Positions 43,179 to 52,888 of a stretch of 64,000 nt of DNA are shown here, in pieces. The stretch comes from Salinibacterium sp. SWN167. Lineage in GTDB: Bacteria; Actinomycetota; Actinomycetes; Actinomycetales; Microbacteriaceae. The stretch spans positions 1,674,001 through 1,738,000 of the forward strand of contig NZ_JADYWU010000001.1 in assembly GCF_015864665.1 (NCBI RefSeq), given 5' to 3'. Position 1 is the first letter of the stretch. The number at the start of each line of letters is the position of its first letter. The notes below the pieces were generated by a model, which saw only the letters and a program-made list of their open reading frames with translations, made no database searches and was not told where the DNA came from. The translations under genes were made by a program, and so were the position numbers.

Positions 43179-43406
43179 ATGAAAGGCGCAGTCCTTTTCG
43201 TCGTTGGAATTGCCGTTGGGTTCGTGGCAGCACACCAAGTCGCAAAAACGCCAGAGGGAAAGCAGTTCTTCTCCGACGTTGATAGCAAAGCTCGTGAGTT
43301 CACTAGCGCTGTTGTCGATGGCTATCGCGAACGTGAAGCAGAGCTTCGCGACGCTGTAGCAGATGTCGAAGAAGCAGTAGCTGACTTCTCTCAGCGTTCT
43401 AAGTAA
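43179..43406 (+). CDS. Small membrane-anchored helical protein
   Basis: This is a 75-residue protein. An N-terminal hydrophobic helix (GAVLFVVGIAVGFVAAHQVA) contains glycines, as in YtxH-type small proteins. A charged helix follows, FFSDVDSKAREFTSAVVDGYREREAELRDAVADVEEAVADF, with heptad-like spacing. GAAGGAG precedes the ATG by six bases, supporting translation. No known domain is certain. It is a likely partner of the DUF948 protein, since both have a single helix plus a coil and are adjacent. Confidence 0.75.
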   Translation: MKGAVLFVVGIAVGFVAAHQVAKTPEGKQFFSDVDSKAREFTSAVVDGYREREAELRDAVADVEEAVADFSQRSK

Positions 43407-43453
43407 CATCATCAGGGCCCTTGGGCCGCATCATTGAGTTCCCGGGGATCCCC

Positions 43454-46108
43454 ATGCAAACCGCAGAAATCCAGAAACGTTGGCTGACCTATTTTGGTGA
43501 GCGTGGCCACACGATCGTTCCTTCCGCCTCGCTTGTCAGTGACGATCCGACGCTGCTCTTCACCGTCGCCGGCATGGTTCCTTTCGTTCCGTATCTGACC
43601 GGTCTGGTTCCGGCTCCGTATGACCGTGCCACAAGCGTGCAGAAGTGCATCCGTACCCTCGACATCGAAGAGGTCGGCAAGACTCCCCGTCACGGCACGT
43701 TCTTTCAGATGAACGGAAACTTCTCGTTTGGCGACTACTTTAAAAAGGAAGCCATTCAATTTGCGTGGGAATTCCTGACACTGCCAGAGGATAAGGGCGG
43801 GCTCGGCTTTCGTCCCGACGACCTGTGGGTCACCGTGTACGAAGACGATGACGACGCTGTTGCGTTCTGGAAAGAGACCGCCGGACTGCCCGACGAGCGC
43901 ATCCAGCGACTCGGTATGGACAGCAACTACTGGTCGACCGGGCAGCCAGGGCCAGCAGGCCCCTGTTCGGAGATCTTCTTCGACCGTGGCCCGGCTTACG
44001 GTGCAGATGGTGGCCCCGCCACTGATGACGACCGTTATGTCGAAATCTGGAACCTCGTCTTCATGCAGTACTTGCGTGGCGAGGGTAAGGGCAAAGAGTT
44101 CTCGATCCTCGGAGAGCTTCCGAAGCAGAACATCGACACCGGCATGGGGCTCGAGCGCGTTGCGTTCCTTAAGCAGGGCGTCGAAAACATGTATGAAATC
44201 GACCAGGTTCGTCCTGTGCTCGATAAGGCAGCGGAGCTAGCCGGTCGCACTTATGGTGCCGACCATGAGGCTGACGTTCGACTGCGTGTAGTCGCTGACC
44301 ACGTGCGTTCGAGCCTCATGCTCATCTCGGATGGTGTGACACCCGGCAACGAAGGCCGCGGCTATGTGCTGCGCCGCCTGCTCCGTCGTACCGTGCGCGC
44401 TATGCGACTCTTGGGCGTAGAGGGCACCACCTTTGCCGAGCTGTTTCCGGCATCCCGCGATGCTATGAAAGCTGCCTACCCCGAGGTCGAAAAAGATTAC
44501 GACCGCATCTCGCGAATCGTTCTCGCTGAAGAAGACGTCTTCATGCGCACCCTCGCGAGCGGCACCACAATTCTCGACACTGCAGTGGAGAACACGAAGA
44601 AGTCCGGCGCGACTGAGCTGCCAAGCGACACCGCATTCTTGTTGCACGACACCTTCGGCTTCCCGATCGACCTGACCCTTGAGATGGCGGCCGAAGCTGG
44701 CCTGAGCGTTAACCGCGAAGCCTTCGACACTCTGATGAAGCAGCAGCGCGACCGTGCGAAGGCTGATGCCGGGTCAAAGAAGCAGTTCTTGGCAGATCTT
44801 TCTGTTTACGGTGCGTTTCGGGCTCTCGGCGAAACGACGTTCACCGGCTACGACACCCTCGAAACCGAGTCGAGCGTGATCGGCATCATTGTCGACGGCG
44901 TCTCGGTGAATCGCGCCAAGACCGGGCAAACCGCCGAAGTGATTCTCGCGGAGACCTCGCTCTATGCGGAATCCGGTGGCCAAGAAGCGGATGCCGGTGC
45001 CATCGTCGGCGCGAATTTCCACCTCGAAGTTCTTGACGTGCAGCGCCCGGTTAAAGGCCTCATCAGTCACAAGGTCACCGTCACGGCCGGCGAGGTGGGA
45101 GTCGGAGATCCTGCTTCTGCGCTTGTTGACGCTGAATGGCGTCGGGGGGCGACTCAGGCTCACTCGGCGACCCACGTCATCCACGCGGCTCTCCGCCAAA
45201 TTTTGGGCAGCGATGCTCATCAGTCTGGTTCCTACAACAAGGCCGGCTACATGCGCCTCGACTTCTCGTGGTCGCAAGCGCTCTCTGCTGAGACAAAGAC
45301 CGAGATCGAAGAGGTCGCGAACACTGCTGTGCGCGACAATCTCGAGGTGTCTACGCGCATCATGGCACTCGACGATGCCAAGGATCTCGGTGCGATGGCG
45401 CTTTTCGGTGAGAAGTACGGCGACACCGTGCGGGTTGTGGAGATTGGCGGCCCATGGTCGCTCGAGCTCTGTGCAGGAACCCACGTGGCACGCTCATCCG
45501 AAATCGGTTTGATCTCGCTTGTGGGGGAGTCGTCTGTTGGTTCGGCTAACCGTCGAATCGAATCCCTCGTTGGTCTCAACGCTTTCCGTAACTTTGCGAC
45601 CGAGCGGTCAATCGTGTCGGAGCTGACCACCAATCTGAAAACGCCACGCGAACAGCTTCCTGACCGCATCTCTGAGTTGCTGGCAAACCTGAAGGCTGCT
45701 GAGCGCAAGATTGCGCAGCTCGAGGCCGGTCAGCTTTCACAGCGCGTTCCTGCTCTAGTGGAGACGGCTCAAGTTGTGGGATCCGTCACGGCGGTCGTCG
45801 AGAACGTTGGGGAGTTGGCTTCTACCGATGACCTCCGCGGTCTCGTTCAGTCGGTGCGTGAACGGTTGGGCGCCGAAGCCGTGGTGGTCGCTCTTGCGGC
45901 AACCATCGGCGAGAAGCCGGCCGTGATCGTCGCAACCAATGACGCCTCTCGGGCCCACGGATTCAAGGCGGGCGATCTCGCCAAGGCTGCAGCCAGCGTG
46001 CTCGGCGGTGGCGGTGGTGGAAAGCCAGACATCGCTCAAGGTGGCGGTGCGAACCCCGCTGCCATTCCCGACGCGCTCGCTCTGATTCTGTCGAGACTGT
46101 TGGCGTAA
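43454..46108 (+). CDS. alaS: Alanyl-tRNA synthetase
   Basis: This enzyme charges tRNA-Ala and edits mischarged Ser and Gly. The 884 residues comprise the class II core (FTVAGMVPFVPYLTG, RHGTFFQMNGNFSFGDYFKKEAI, GPAGPCSEIFFDRGP, DTGMGLERVAFLKQG and RPDHVRSSLMLISDG-type motif 3 region) and the editing domain (HSATHVIHAALRQILG with HxxxH, and the Cys/His pair in ELCAGTHVARS). The C-terminal C-Ala domain has a Gly-rich GGGGGGKPDIAQGGG end. The ATG at 43454 with GGGGA upstream is preferred over the TTG at 43421. No T-box is seen. ruvX follows after three bases. Confidence 0.97.
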   Translation: MQTAEIQKRWLTYFGERGHTIVPSASLVSDDPTLLFTVAGMVPFVPYLTGLVPAPYDRATSVQKCIRTLDIEEVGKTPRHGTFFQMNGNFSFGDYFKKEAIQFAWEFLTLPEDKGGLGFRPDDLWVTVYEDDDDAVAFWKETAGLPDERIQRLGMDSNYWSTGQPGPAGPCSEIFFDRGPAYGADGGPATDDDRYVEIWNLVFMQYLRGEGKGKEFSILGELPKQNIDTGMGLERVAFLKQGVENMYEIDQVRPVLDKAAELAGRTYGADHEADVRLRVVADHVRSSLMLISDGVTPGNEGRGYVLRRLLRRTVRAMRLLGVEGTTFAELFPASRDAMKAAYPEVEKDYDRISRIVLAEEDVFMRTLASGTTILDTAVENTKKSGATELPSDTAFLLHDTFGFPIDLTLEMAAEAGLSVNREAFDTLMKQQRDRAKADAGSKKQFLADLSVYGAFRALGETTFTGYDTLETESSVIGIIVDGVSVNRAKTGQTAEVILAETSLYAESGGQEADAGAIVGANFHLEVLDVQRPVKGLISHKVTVTAGEVGVGDPASALVDAEWRRGATQAHSATHVIHAALRQILGSDAHQSGSYNKAGYMRLDFSWSQALSAETKTEIEEVANTAVRDNLEVSTRIMALDDAKDLGAMALFGEKYGDTVRVVEIGGPWSLELCAGTHVARSSEIGLISLVGESSVGSANRRIESLVGLNAFRNFATERSIVSELTTNLKTPREQLPDRISELLANLKAAERKIAQLEAGQLSQRVPALVETAQVVGSVTAVVENVGELASTDDLRGLVQSVRERLGAEAVVVALAATIGEKPAVIVATNDASRAHGFKAGDLAKAAASVLGGGGGGKPDIAQGGGANPAAIPDALALILSRLLA

Positions 46109-46111
46109 CGG

Positions 46112-46573
46112 ATGCGTTCGGGAACCCGAATCGGCGTCGATGTCGGCAAGGTGCGCGTGGGTGTCGCTCGTAGCGACCCGCACGGGATGCTAGCAACACC
46201 GGTCGAGACTGTTCAGCGCGCCCATAAAAGTGTGAAGCGCATTCTCGCGCTTGCAGAGGAGTATGACGCCGTCGAGTTCGTTGTCGGGCTGCCGATTGCG
46301 CTCTCTGGTCGGGATACCGCGTCGACGGGGGATGCGCGACAGTTTGCTCAGCAGCTCGCCGATAAGTCACCGCTGCCCGTGCGACTGGTCGATGAACGCA
46401 TGACGACAATGTCGGCGCAGTCTGCTTTGCGTGCATCCGGTCGCACTACGAAGAATTCACGGTCGGTGGTCGATCAGGTTGCCGCCGTTATAATTTTGCA
46501 ACATGCCCTCGACTTCGAGCGCTCCGCGGCTCGTCCGCCCGGAGAGCTCGTGGACCCGACGCAAGGATCCTAA
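46112..46573 (+). CDS. ruvX: Pre-16S rRNA processing nuclease YqgF (RuvX)
   Basis: This is an RNase H-fold nuclease matching the YqgF family, needed to mature the 5' end of 16S rRNA. The 153 residues have RIGVDVGKVRVGVARSDPHGMLATPVETV (first Asp), FVVGLPIALSGRDTASTGDARQFA, VRLVDERMTTMSAQ (Glu) and DQVAAVIILQHALDFER (last Asp). It lies between alaS (three bases) and mltG (three bases), the usual actinobacterial operon order. Confidence 0.93.
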   Translation: MRSGTRIGVDVGKVRVGVARSDPHGMLATPVETVQRAHKSVKRILALAEEYDAVEFVVGLPIALSGRDTASTGDARQFAQQLADKSPLPVRLVDERMTTMSAQSALRASGRTTKNSRSVVDQVAAVIILQHALDFERSAARPPGELVDPTQGS

Positions 46574-46576
46574 ATT

Positions 46577-48070
46577 ATGGCTGACGAACCGAACTGGGAA
46601 GACATTTTCGGCGAGCAACCCGCCGAGAGTGCGCCCAAGTCAGCCCGCGAAGCGGCCGCACACGGCACTGATCCCTCCGCAGACTCGGCGACACCTGCTG
46701 ACGGTGCTGTTCCGGTCGATCCTTCACGCTCCCCTAACGTCGGAAGCACGCCCCAGCGAAGCGGTCAGCCCATGACCCGGCGCGAAGCACGGGCGGCGCA
46801 AGATTCTGCGGCTGCCAAACGGGGCGACGGCTCGCATCTTCCCGCGGTGACTCAGGCCGCTCGAGAAGCAGATGCTTTCGCAACTTTCGAAGAACTGACC
46901 GCCGGCACGACGCAGCCGGAGAGCAACGCGAGTGCGGCCGCAGCCGCTGGCACGCCCAACAGCAGCGACAGCAGCGGAGAGCCCCCTCGTAAGAAACGCC
47001 GCTGGGGACTCATCATCGGATTGCCGCTGTTGATTATTGCGCTCCTCGGCGCTGGCGTCGCGGCATACGCCTGGGTCAACTACGAGGACAAGATCCGCGA
47101 AGTTCTAGGCTGGGAGATTCCCAACGACTTCGAAGGCTCCGGCAACGGCGAAGAAGTTGTCATCACGGTCAACTCGGGTGATATTGGCTCCGACATCGCG
47201 CGCAGCCTGAATGTCGCCGGCGTCACCATGAGTTTCGACGCGTTCTATGATCTGCTCTTGGCCCAAGAAACCGATCCGGCCTTCTTTCCCGGAAACTACT
47301 CGCTGCAAAAGGAGATGAGCGCGCAATCTGCTCTCGATGCGCTCCTTGATCCCGAAAATATCGTGACTGACAGGCTTCTCATTACCGAGGGCACGACGCT
47401 GCCGAATGCGCTTGAGATTATTTCTGAAACGACCGGTATTACCCTGGCAGATTTGCAAGCGGCATCCGAAGACCTTGAGCACTTCGGGCTTCCTGCGGAA
47501 GCCGTGAGTCTCGAGGGATACCTATTCCCCGCGACGTATGAACTCGATGGCAGCCAGGATCCGTACGCCGTACTCGACCTGATGGTCAACACGATGTATG
47601 AGAAGTTGGATGCCGCGGGTGTTGCTGTGGAGGACCGCTACCGGATTCTGACGATGGCTGCGCTGGTACAACGCGAAGCCGGACCAAACACGGACGACTT
47701 TTACAAGATCGCACGCGTCTTTTACAACCGGCTCGACCAAGACATGCTCTTGCAATCCGATGCCACCGTCGCGTATGGCACCGGCAACTTGCATACGGTG
47801 TGGACGACGGATGCCGAACGTGCGGATGCGAGCAATCCCTACAACACGTACGCGAACCCCGGCTTGCCGGTCGGCCCCATCGGCTTGCCAGGCGAGCTGG
47901 CAATTGACGCGGCGATGAACCCCGCAGACGGTGACTGGCTCTTCTTCGTGCCGATCAACCTGGCTACGGGCGAGACAGTCTTCACGACCAACGTTGACGA
48001 CCACGAAGCAGCGGCACAGCAATTGCGCGACTGGTGCGCAGCGAGCGACGAAAATGGAAGCTATTGCTAG
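46577..48070 (+). CDS. mltG: Endolytic murein transglycosylase MltG
   Basis: This enzyme cuts nascent glycan strands and is thought to end peptidoglycan polymerisation. The 497 residues have a long cytoplasmic Ala/Ser/Pro-rich N-terminus (1-135), a membrane helix (WGLIIGLPLLIIALLGAGVAAYAWVNY), and a LysM-like subdomain. The YceG domain shows catalytic Glu in MAALVQREAG, then RVFYNRLDQDMLLQSDATVAYGTG, NPYNTYANPGLPVGPIGLPGE and NPADGDWLFFVPINLATGETVFTT. The disordered N-terminus is normal for actinobacterial MltG. Its end overlaps the likely aroE start. Confidence 0.95.
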   Translation: MADEPNWEDIFGEQPAESAPKSAREAAAHGTDPSADSATPADGAVPVDPSRSPNVGSTPQRSGQPMTRREARAAQDSAAAKRGDGSHLPAVTQAAREADAFATFEELTAGTTQPESNASAAAAAGTPNSSDSSGEPPRKKRRWGLIIGLPLLIIALLGAGVAAYAWVNYEDKIREVLGWEIPNDFEGSGNGEEVVITVNSGDIGSDIARSLNVAGVTMSFDAFYDLLLAQETDPAFFPGNYSLQKEMSAQSALDALLDPENIVTDRLLITEGTTLPNALEIISETTGITLADLQAASEDLEHFGLPAEAVSLEGYLFPATYELDGSQDPYAVLDLMVNTMYEKLDAAGVAVEDRYRILTMAALVQREAGPNTDDFYKIARVFYNRLDQDMLLQSDATVAYGTGNLHTVWTTDAERADASNPYNTYANPGLPVGPIGLPGELAIDAAMNPADGDWLFFVPINLATGETVFTTNVDDHEAAAQQLRDWCAASDENGSYC

Positions 48071-48948
48071 AGAATTCTGAGACGTCGAACAAAAAGGACG
48101 ATCGTTTCAAGCTCGCGGTTCTCGGTTCGCCGATTACCCATTCATTGAGTCCTGCTATCCATCGCGCTGCGTACCAGACGCTCGGTTTTGACTGGGAGTA
48201 CGACGCGGTTGAACTAACGGGGGAGTCGCTTCCCGCATTTCTGGGTGCTCTCGACCGTCGTTGGCGGGGACTCTCGCTCACGATGCCGCTCAAACGTGAC
48301 GTCGTGCCACTTCTTGATTGGGCAGACCCCCTTGTTGAGCTCGTCGGCGGAGCGAACACCGTCGTCGTGAGCGAGGGACACCTTCGCGGGTACAACACGG
48401 ATGTCGAAGGCGCGCTGCGCAGCTTTCTTGACGCGGGCCTTTCGAACTTGGACTCCGTGTGGATTCTGGGTGCGGGGGCCACTGCAGCCTCACTTCTCGT
48501 GGCATCCATTCGAATGGGTGCTCAGAGTATTGAGATTTTTGCGCGCACTCCTTCGAAGGCTGCGCCGCTGAAGGAGCTTGGTGAGTCTCTTGGCGCCACC
48601 GTCACGCTGCGGCAATGGCGCGAAGCGACGACCGCGACGACCGCGCCGACTGTCATCATCACGACGGTTCCGGGAGGCGCAATGGATCTCCGTTTCGCTG
48701 AAGCCGTGCGCACTACCTCGGTGCTTTTTGATGTCGCCTACGATCCGTGGCCGAGCGAAATCGCGGCGAGCTGGTACGACGCCGGCGGCACCGTGATCTC
48801 TGGCCATGATCTCTTGATTAATCAGGCAATCGCGCAAGTGCGGATCTTTGCCGCAGGCACTGCCGACGTGCCGCTGCCTCATGAGGCAGACGCTATCGAC
48901 GCGATGCGTGCTGCGATTGAGCAACCCGAGGGCCATAACCATTCGTAG
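48034..48948 (+). CDS. aroE: Shikimate dehydrogenase
   Basis: This enzyme reduces 3-dehydroshikimate to shikimate with NADPH. The up-to-304-residue product has VLGSPITHSLSPAIHRAAY, LSLTMPLKRDV with the catalytic Lys, GGANTVVV, GYNTDVEGALR with the catalytic Asp, the glycine-rich loop WILGAGATAASLL, and the final SGHDLLINQAIAQVRIF. The GTG at 48034 overlaps mltG by 37 bases. A TTG at 48064, near the mltG stop, would give a start closer to the domain and is a fair alternative. It leads the aroE-aroC-aroK-aroB-aroQ series. Confidence 0.93.
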   Translation: MRSERRKWKLLLENSETSNKKDDRFKLAVLGSPITHSLSPAIHRAAYQTLGFDWEYDAVELTGESLPAFLGALDRRWRGLSLTMPLKRDVVPLLDWADPLVELVGGANTVVVSEGHLRGYNTDVEGALRSFLDAGLSNLDSVWILGAGATAASLLVASIRMGAQSIEIFARTPSKAAPLKELGESLGATVTLRQWREATTATTAPTVIITTVPGGAMDLRFAEAVRTTSVLFDVAYDPWPSEIAASWYDAGGTVISGHDLLINQAIAQVRIFAAGTADVPLPHEADAIDAMRAAIEQPEGHNHS

Positions 48949-48993
48949 CTGACGGCGCGAAAGTGTCACGCGCGCATGTGGGAGGATTGACGC

Positions 48994-50199
48994 ATGCTTC
49001 GATGGTTAACGGCCGGTGAATCTCACGGCCCAGAATTGGTCGCGATCCTTGAGGGGATGCCGTCGGGCGTCCCCATTTCTCCTGAGCAGATTCAGGCGGA
49101 TCTTGTGCGTCGCACGCTCGGCTACGGCCGCGGCGCGCGCATGAAGTTCGAGCAGGATGAACTCACGCTGAGCGGTGGAATCCGCTTTGGTGCCACGATG
49201 GGTAGCCCAATCGCGTTGCGAATCGGCAACACGGAGTGGCCGCGCTGGGTCGATGTAATGAGCCCCGTTCCTGTCGATCCTGAAACGCTGCCGAAGGGCC
49301 GCGGTGCCGCGCTTACACGCCCTCGCCCTGGCCACGCCGACCTCGTCGGTATGCAGAAATACGACTTTGCCGAGTCCCGCAATGTTCTCGAACGGGCCAG
49401 CGCCCGCGAGACTGCAGCTCGGGTGGCGCTCGGAGCGATCGCTCGCGCCTTCTTGGGTGGGCTCGGCATCCGTTTGGTCAGTCACACCTTGTCGATCGGC
49501 ACCGTTCGTTCGCCCGAGGGAAGCCCGCTCCCTGCGCCGGACGACGTGGCCACGCTCGACGCTGATCTCTTGCGCTGCTTTGACCCCGCGACCTCTGAGC
49601 TCATGGTCGCCGAAGTCGATCAGGCTCACGAAGATGGCGACACCCTCGGCGGTGTAGTCGAGGTTCTCGCTTATGGTCTTCCGCCCGGGCTCGGCTCGTA
49701 CACGCACTGGGATCGCCGACTCGACGCTCAACTCTCTGCCGCGCTCATGGGCATTCAAGCCATCAAGGGTGTCGAAGTCGGGGATGGCTTTGAGACCGCT
49801 GGTCGTCGCGGTTCTGTCGCTCATGACGAACTTGTGCAGGATGACGATGGCATCTCGCGCCTCAGCGACCGCGCCGGCGGCATCGAGGGTGGCATGACCA
49901 CCGGCACCGTCTTGCGGGTGCGCGCCGCCATGAAGCCCATCTCAACTGTGCCCCGGGCATTGCGTACCGTCGATATCGCCACTGGTGAGGCTGCTGTCGC
50001 GCACCACCAACGCTCCGACGTGTGTGCCGTGCCCGCCGCTGGAGTGGTTGCCGAAGCCATGGTCGCCTTGACGCTCGCGAACTCAGTGCTCGAGAAGTTC
50101 GGAGGCGATTCGCTAGGCGAGACCAAACGCAACCTCGACTCGTACCTTGCCTCGATCCCAGAGCCGCTCAACACAACACGGGCGTCACGTGCTGAATGA
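48994..50199 (+). CDS. aroC: Chorismate synthase
   Basis: This FMN-dependent enzyme makes chorismate from EPSP, the last common step of the shikimate route. The 401 residues show [52 protein letters not shown]-like [42 protein letters not shown] and [20 protein letters not shown]. Family signatures are complete. The ribosome site is GGGAGG, eight bases before the ATG. The C-terminus overlaps the aroK start by 11 bases. Confidence 0.97.
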   Translation: MLRWLTAGESHGPELVAILEGMPSGVPISPEQIQADLVRRTLGYGRGARMKFEQDELTLSGGIRFGATMGSPIALRIGNTEWPRWVDVMSPVPVDPETLPKGRGAALTRPRPGHADLVGMQKYDFAESRNVLERASARETAARVALGAIARAFLGGLGIRLVSHTLSIGTVRSPEGSPLPAPDDVATLDADLLRCFDPATSELMVAEVDQAHEDGDTLGGVVEVLAYGLPPGLGSYTHWDRRLDAQLSAALMGIQAIKGVEVGDGFETAGRRGSVAHDELVQDDDGISRLSDRAGGIEGGMTTGTVLRVRAAMKPISTVPRALRTVDIATGEAAVAHHQRSDVCAVPAAGVVAEAMVALTLANSVLEKFGGDSLGETKRNLDSYLASIPEPLNTTRASRAE

Positions 50200-50698
50200 C
50201 GGTGGTGCGCTCGTAGTCATCATCGGTGCACCAGGTGCCGGAAAGACGCGCGCTGGCAAGAAACTGGCGAAGATTCTGGATGCTCCCCTGATCGATACTG
50301 ACAAAGTGGTCGTCGCATCCCACGGGCCCATCCCGGAGTTGTTCGCCGAATTTGGCGAAGAGTATTTTCGGGATCGCGAGCGCGAAGCAGTCGCTAACGC
50401 TCTACTTGAACCCGCTGTTGTCACTCTGGGCGGGGGAGCAGTGCTCAATCTCGACACCCGGGCCGACCTCGAATCACACCGCGTTGTCCAATTAACAATG
50501 TCAAAGGCTGCCGCTCGACTTCGTATCGCTGGCAGCAAACGCCCTCTGGTGAAGAACGCTGACGAGTGGGAGAAGCTTGTCGAAGCTCGTCGCCCCATTT
50601 ACGACGAGTTATCGTCGCTCACGATCGATACCTCACTGAAGCCAATGGAAAAAGTCGCGCGCGAAATCGCCGACTGGTTGGGAACCCAACAACAATGA
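50189..50698 (+). CDS. aroK: Shikimate kinase
   Basis: This enzyme phosphorylates shikimate. The 169 residues show a P-loop GAPGAGKT (about 13-20), a DTD substrate motif (DTDKVV), FRDREREAV with the shikimate-binding Arg, [15 protein letters not shown], and the lid with [27 protein letters not shown]. The P-loop reads GAPGAGKT where many have GxPGxGKS/T, so it is functional in form. The start is GTG inside the end of aroC (11-base overlap), because the longer frame to 50147 lacks homology. The stop overlaps aroB. Confidence 0.94.
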   Translation: MLNDGGALVVIIGAPGAGKTRAGKKLAKILDAPLIDTDKVVVASHGPIPELFAEFGEEYFRDREREAVANALLEPAVVTLGGGAVLNLDTRADLESHRVVQLTMSKAAARLRIAGSKRPLVKNADEWEKLVEARRPIYDELSSLTIDTSLKPMEKVAREIADWLGTQQQ

Positions 50699-51771
50699 CC
50701 GAAACTACGATCATCCCGGTCGCCGGGACCAATCCTTACGACGTTCTCGTCGGCCGCGGTTTGTTGCCGAAACTTGCGGAACAGCTCGGACCGCGCGTCG
50801 CGAAAGTGCTCATCATCCACCCGGCGACGCTGGGCGCGCGAGCGAATGCCCTGCGCGACTCGCTGTCGGAAAACTACGAAGTGCTTCTCGCTGAGGTTCC
50901 GGATGCCGAAGATGCGAAGCGAATCGAAGTCGCCGCATTTTGCTGGCAGATCATGGGCCAGACCGACTTCACGCGCACGGATGCCGTCATCGGCTTCGGC
51001 GGCGGGGCATCAACTGACCTTGCAGGCTTTGTCGCGGCAACGTGGTTGCGCGGCGTGAAGCTCATTCAGTGCCCGACGAGTGTTGCGGGAATGGTGGATG
51101 CTGCCGTGGGTGGCAAGACGGGGATTAACACCGCTGAGGGCAAAAACCTCGTTGGTGCCTTCTACGCGCCGAGCGCGGTCGTGGCTGACCTCGATGTGCT
51201 TGATGACCTCCCTCGTAACGAGGTTTTGGCTGGCTTCGCCGAGATCGTGAAGTGCGGTTTTATCGGTGAGCCCGAGATCCTCGACCTGATCGAAGCCGAC
51301 GTGGATGCGGTGACCGATCCGCATTCCGAGTCGTTCCGTCGTGTTGTTGAGCTCTCGATCGGGCTCAAGGCCCGCGTCGTTGGCGAAGACTTTATGGAGA
51401 AGGGCCTGCGCGAGACGCTGAATTACGGCCACACTCTTGGGCACGCGATCGAACATGCTGAACGCTACCGCTGGCGCCACGGTGCCGCAGTGTCGGTCGG
51501 AATGGTGTTTGCTGCCGAGCTCGCGCATCTCGCGGGTTCTTTGAGTTCAGACGTGGTTGATCGTCACCGTAGTATCCTGCAGTCGCTGAGTCTTCCCATT
51601 GATTACCCTCTCGGCCGCTGGAATACGTTGCTTGCCACGATGCAGCGCGATAAGAAGGCCCGTGCCGGCATGATCCGATTTGTCGTGCTCGATTCTGTCG
51701 GCCACACGTCGATGCTCAATGGACCAGACGAAGCCATGCTCTACTCCGCGTACCAAGAAGTCGGGGTCTAG
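50695..51771 (+). CDS. aroB: 3-dehydroquinate synthase
   Basis: This NAD-dependent enzyme closes the ring of DAHP to dehydroquinate. The 358 residues have FGGGASTDLAGFVAATWLRG, QCPTSVAGMVDAAVGGKTGINTAEGKNLVGAFY, FAEIVKCGFI, LRETLNYGHTLGHAIEHAERYRWRHGAAVSVGM (zinc ligands) and DKKARAGMIRFVVLDSVG. The ATG at 50695 overlaps the aroK stop (ATGA), so I rejected the longer frame starting at 50566. aroQ follows after 26 bases with its own possible promoter. Confidence 0.97.
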   Translation: MTETTIIPVAGTNPYDVLVGRGLLPKLAEQLGPRVAKVLIIHPATLGARANALRDSLSENYEVLLAEVPDAEDAKRIEVAAFCWQIMGQTDFTRTDAVIGFGGGASTDLAGFVAATWLRGVKLIQCPTSVAGMVDAAVGGKTGINTAEGKNLVGAFYAPSAVVADLDVLDDLPRNEVLAGFAEIVKCGFIGEPEILDLIEADVDAVTDPHSESFRRVVELSIGLKARVVGEDFMEKGLRETLNYGHTLGHAIEHAERYRWRHGAAVSVGMVFAAELAHLAGSLSSDVVDRHRSILQSLSLPIDYPLGRWNTLLATMQRDKKARAGMIRFVVLDSVGHTSMLNGPDEAMLYSAYQEVGV

Positions 51772-51785
51772 CGGGGCTTCCTCGC

Positions 51786-51797
51786 TAGAGTGGAGCG
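51786..51797 (+). promoter_or_regulatory. -10 box of aroQ, probably leaderless
   Basis: TAGAGT (51786-51791) ends six bases before the GTG start. GGAG is within this gap, so an internal leaderless start is likely in addition to read-through from aroB. Confidence 0.5.
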
Positions 51798-52253
51798 GTG
51801 ACTACAGTATTCGTGCTTAACGGCCCCAATCTCGGCCGTCTCGGCAGCAGAGAACCCGATGTCTATGGCGGAGGAACTCTCGTCGACTTGAGCGCTGAGC
51901 TCGAGGCTCACGTGCAGACGTTGCCCAACGCGGCATCCATTGTTCTCGATTTTCGTCAGACCGACAGCGAGACCGAACTGGTTTCATGGCTTCATGAAGC
52001 AGTGGATGCTGGTGCTCCCGTGATCATGAACCCGGCGGCCTTCACGCACTACTCCTACGCTCTTCGGGATGCCGCGGCTCAGGTATCGGGTGCGGGGTTG
52101 CCCTTGGTCGAAGTGCACATCACCAACCCGCACGCGCGGGAAGAATTCCGCCACACCAGCGTCATCTCGGGCGTTGCCACTGGCGTCATCGCTGGCTTCG
52201 GTTTCGACTCCTATATCCTTGCCCTCGACGCGGTTGCTCGACGACTCAGTTAG
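51798..52253 (+). CDS. aroQ: Type II 3-dehydroquinate dehydratase
   Basis: This is a dodecameric dehydratase that converts 3-dehydroquinate to 3-dehydroshikimate. The 151 residues show VLNGPNLGRLGSREPDVYGGGTL with the catalytic Tyr, FRQTDSETELVSWLHEA, IMNPAAFTHYSYALRDAA, VEVHITNPHAREEFRHTSVIS with the catalytic His and Arg, and GVIAGFGFDSYILAL. The start is GTG. It is followed by efp; in mycobacteria pepQ lies between them, and here it is absent. Confidence 0.96.
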   Translation: MTTVFVLNGPNLGRLGSREPDVYGGGTLVDLSAELEAHVQTLPNAASIVLDFRQTDSETELVSWLHEAVDAGAPVIMNPAAFTHYSYALRDAAAQVSGAGLPLVEVHITNPHAREEFRHTSVISGVATGVIAGFGFDSYILALDAVARRLS

Positions 52254-52324
52254 ACTCGAATGTTGGTTTTTGTCGCTCGTCGACTTAATCGCGCTTTTAC
52301 TCGTTAACAGAAACGGATTCACGC

Positions 52325-52888
52325 ATGGCCTCTACCGCTGACATCAGGAACGGCGTCGTTCTCAACATGGACGGTGGCTTGTGGACCGTTATCGAGTTCC
52401 AACACGTCAAGCCCGGCAAGGGCGGTGCTTTTGTTCGCACCAAGGTCAAGAACGTGCGCTCGGGCAAAACCGTAGACCGCACCTTCAACGCTGGCGCCAA
52501 AATTGAAACCGAAACCGTTGATCGCTCGGAGTTCCAGTACCTGTATAAGGATCTCGAAAACTTCGTGTTCATGAACACGAGCGATTACGACCAGATCACT
52601 CTGAGCGAGACCGCTGTTGGCGATGCTGCAAACTTCATGCTCGAAAACCAGAACGTCGTTATCGCGTTGCACAACGGCGAGCCGCTCTATGTAGAGCTTC
52701 CGGCATCCGTTGTTCTCGAAATCACGTACACCGAGCCTGGCCTTCAGGGCGACCGTTCCACCGGTGGCAGCAAGCCCGCCACCGTGGAGACCGGTTACCA
52801 GATTCAGGTTCCGCTGTTCGTTGAGCAGGGCACCCGCGTCAAGGTCGATACTCGTGATGGTAGCTACCTCGGTCGCGTGAACGACTAA
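52325..52888 (+). CDS. efp: Elongation factor P
   Basis: EF-P rescues ribosomes stalled at polyproline stretches. The 187 residues have the three beta domains: N-terminal KOW-like with [22 protein letters not shown], whose tip lysine is the usual modification site (KPGKGGA form), then the OB domains with [11 protein letters not shown] and [24 protein letters not shown]. The modification enzyme is not in this window. nusB starts directly after the stop, so they are coupled. Confidence 0.97.
   Translation: MASTADIRNGVVLNMDGGLWTVIEFQHVKPGKGGAFVRTKVKNVRSGKTVDRTFNAGAKIETETVDRSEFQYLYKDLENFVFMNTSDYDQITLSETAVGDAANFMLENQNVVIALHNGEPLYVELPASVVLEITYTEPGLQGDRSTGGSKPATVETGYQIQVPLFVEQGTRVKVDTRDGSYLGRVND

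Noticed and set aside
43407-43453. Possible T-box or attenuator before alaS (and before thrS at 23961-24007)
   Set aside because: Only about 50 bases are available in each case. There is no specifier loop, T-box sequence or terminator.
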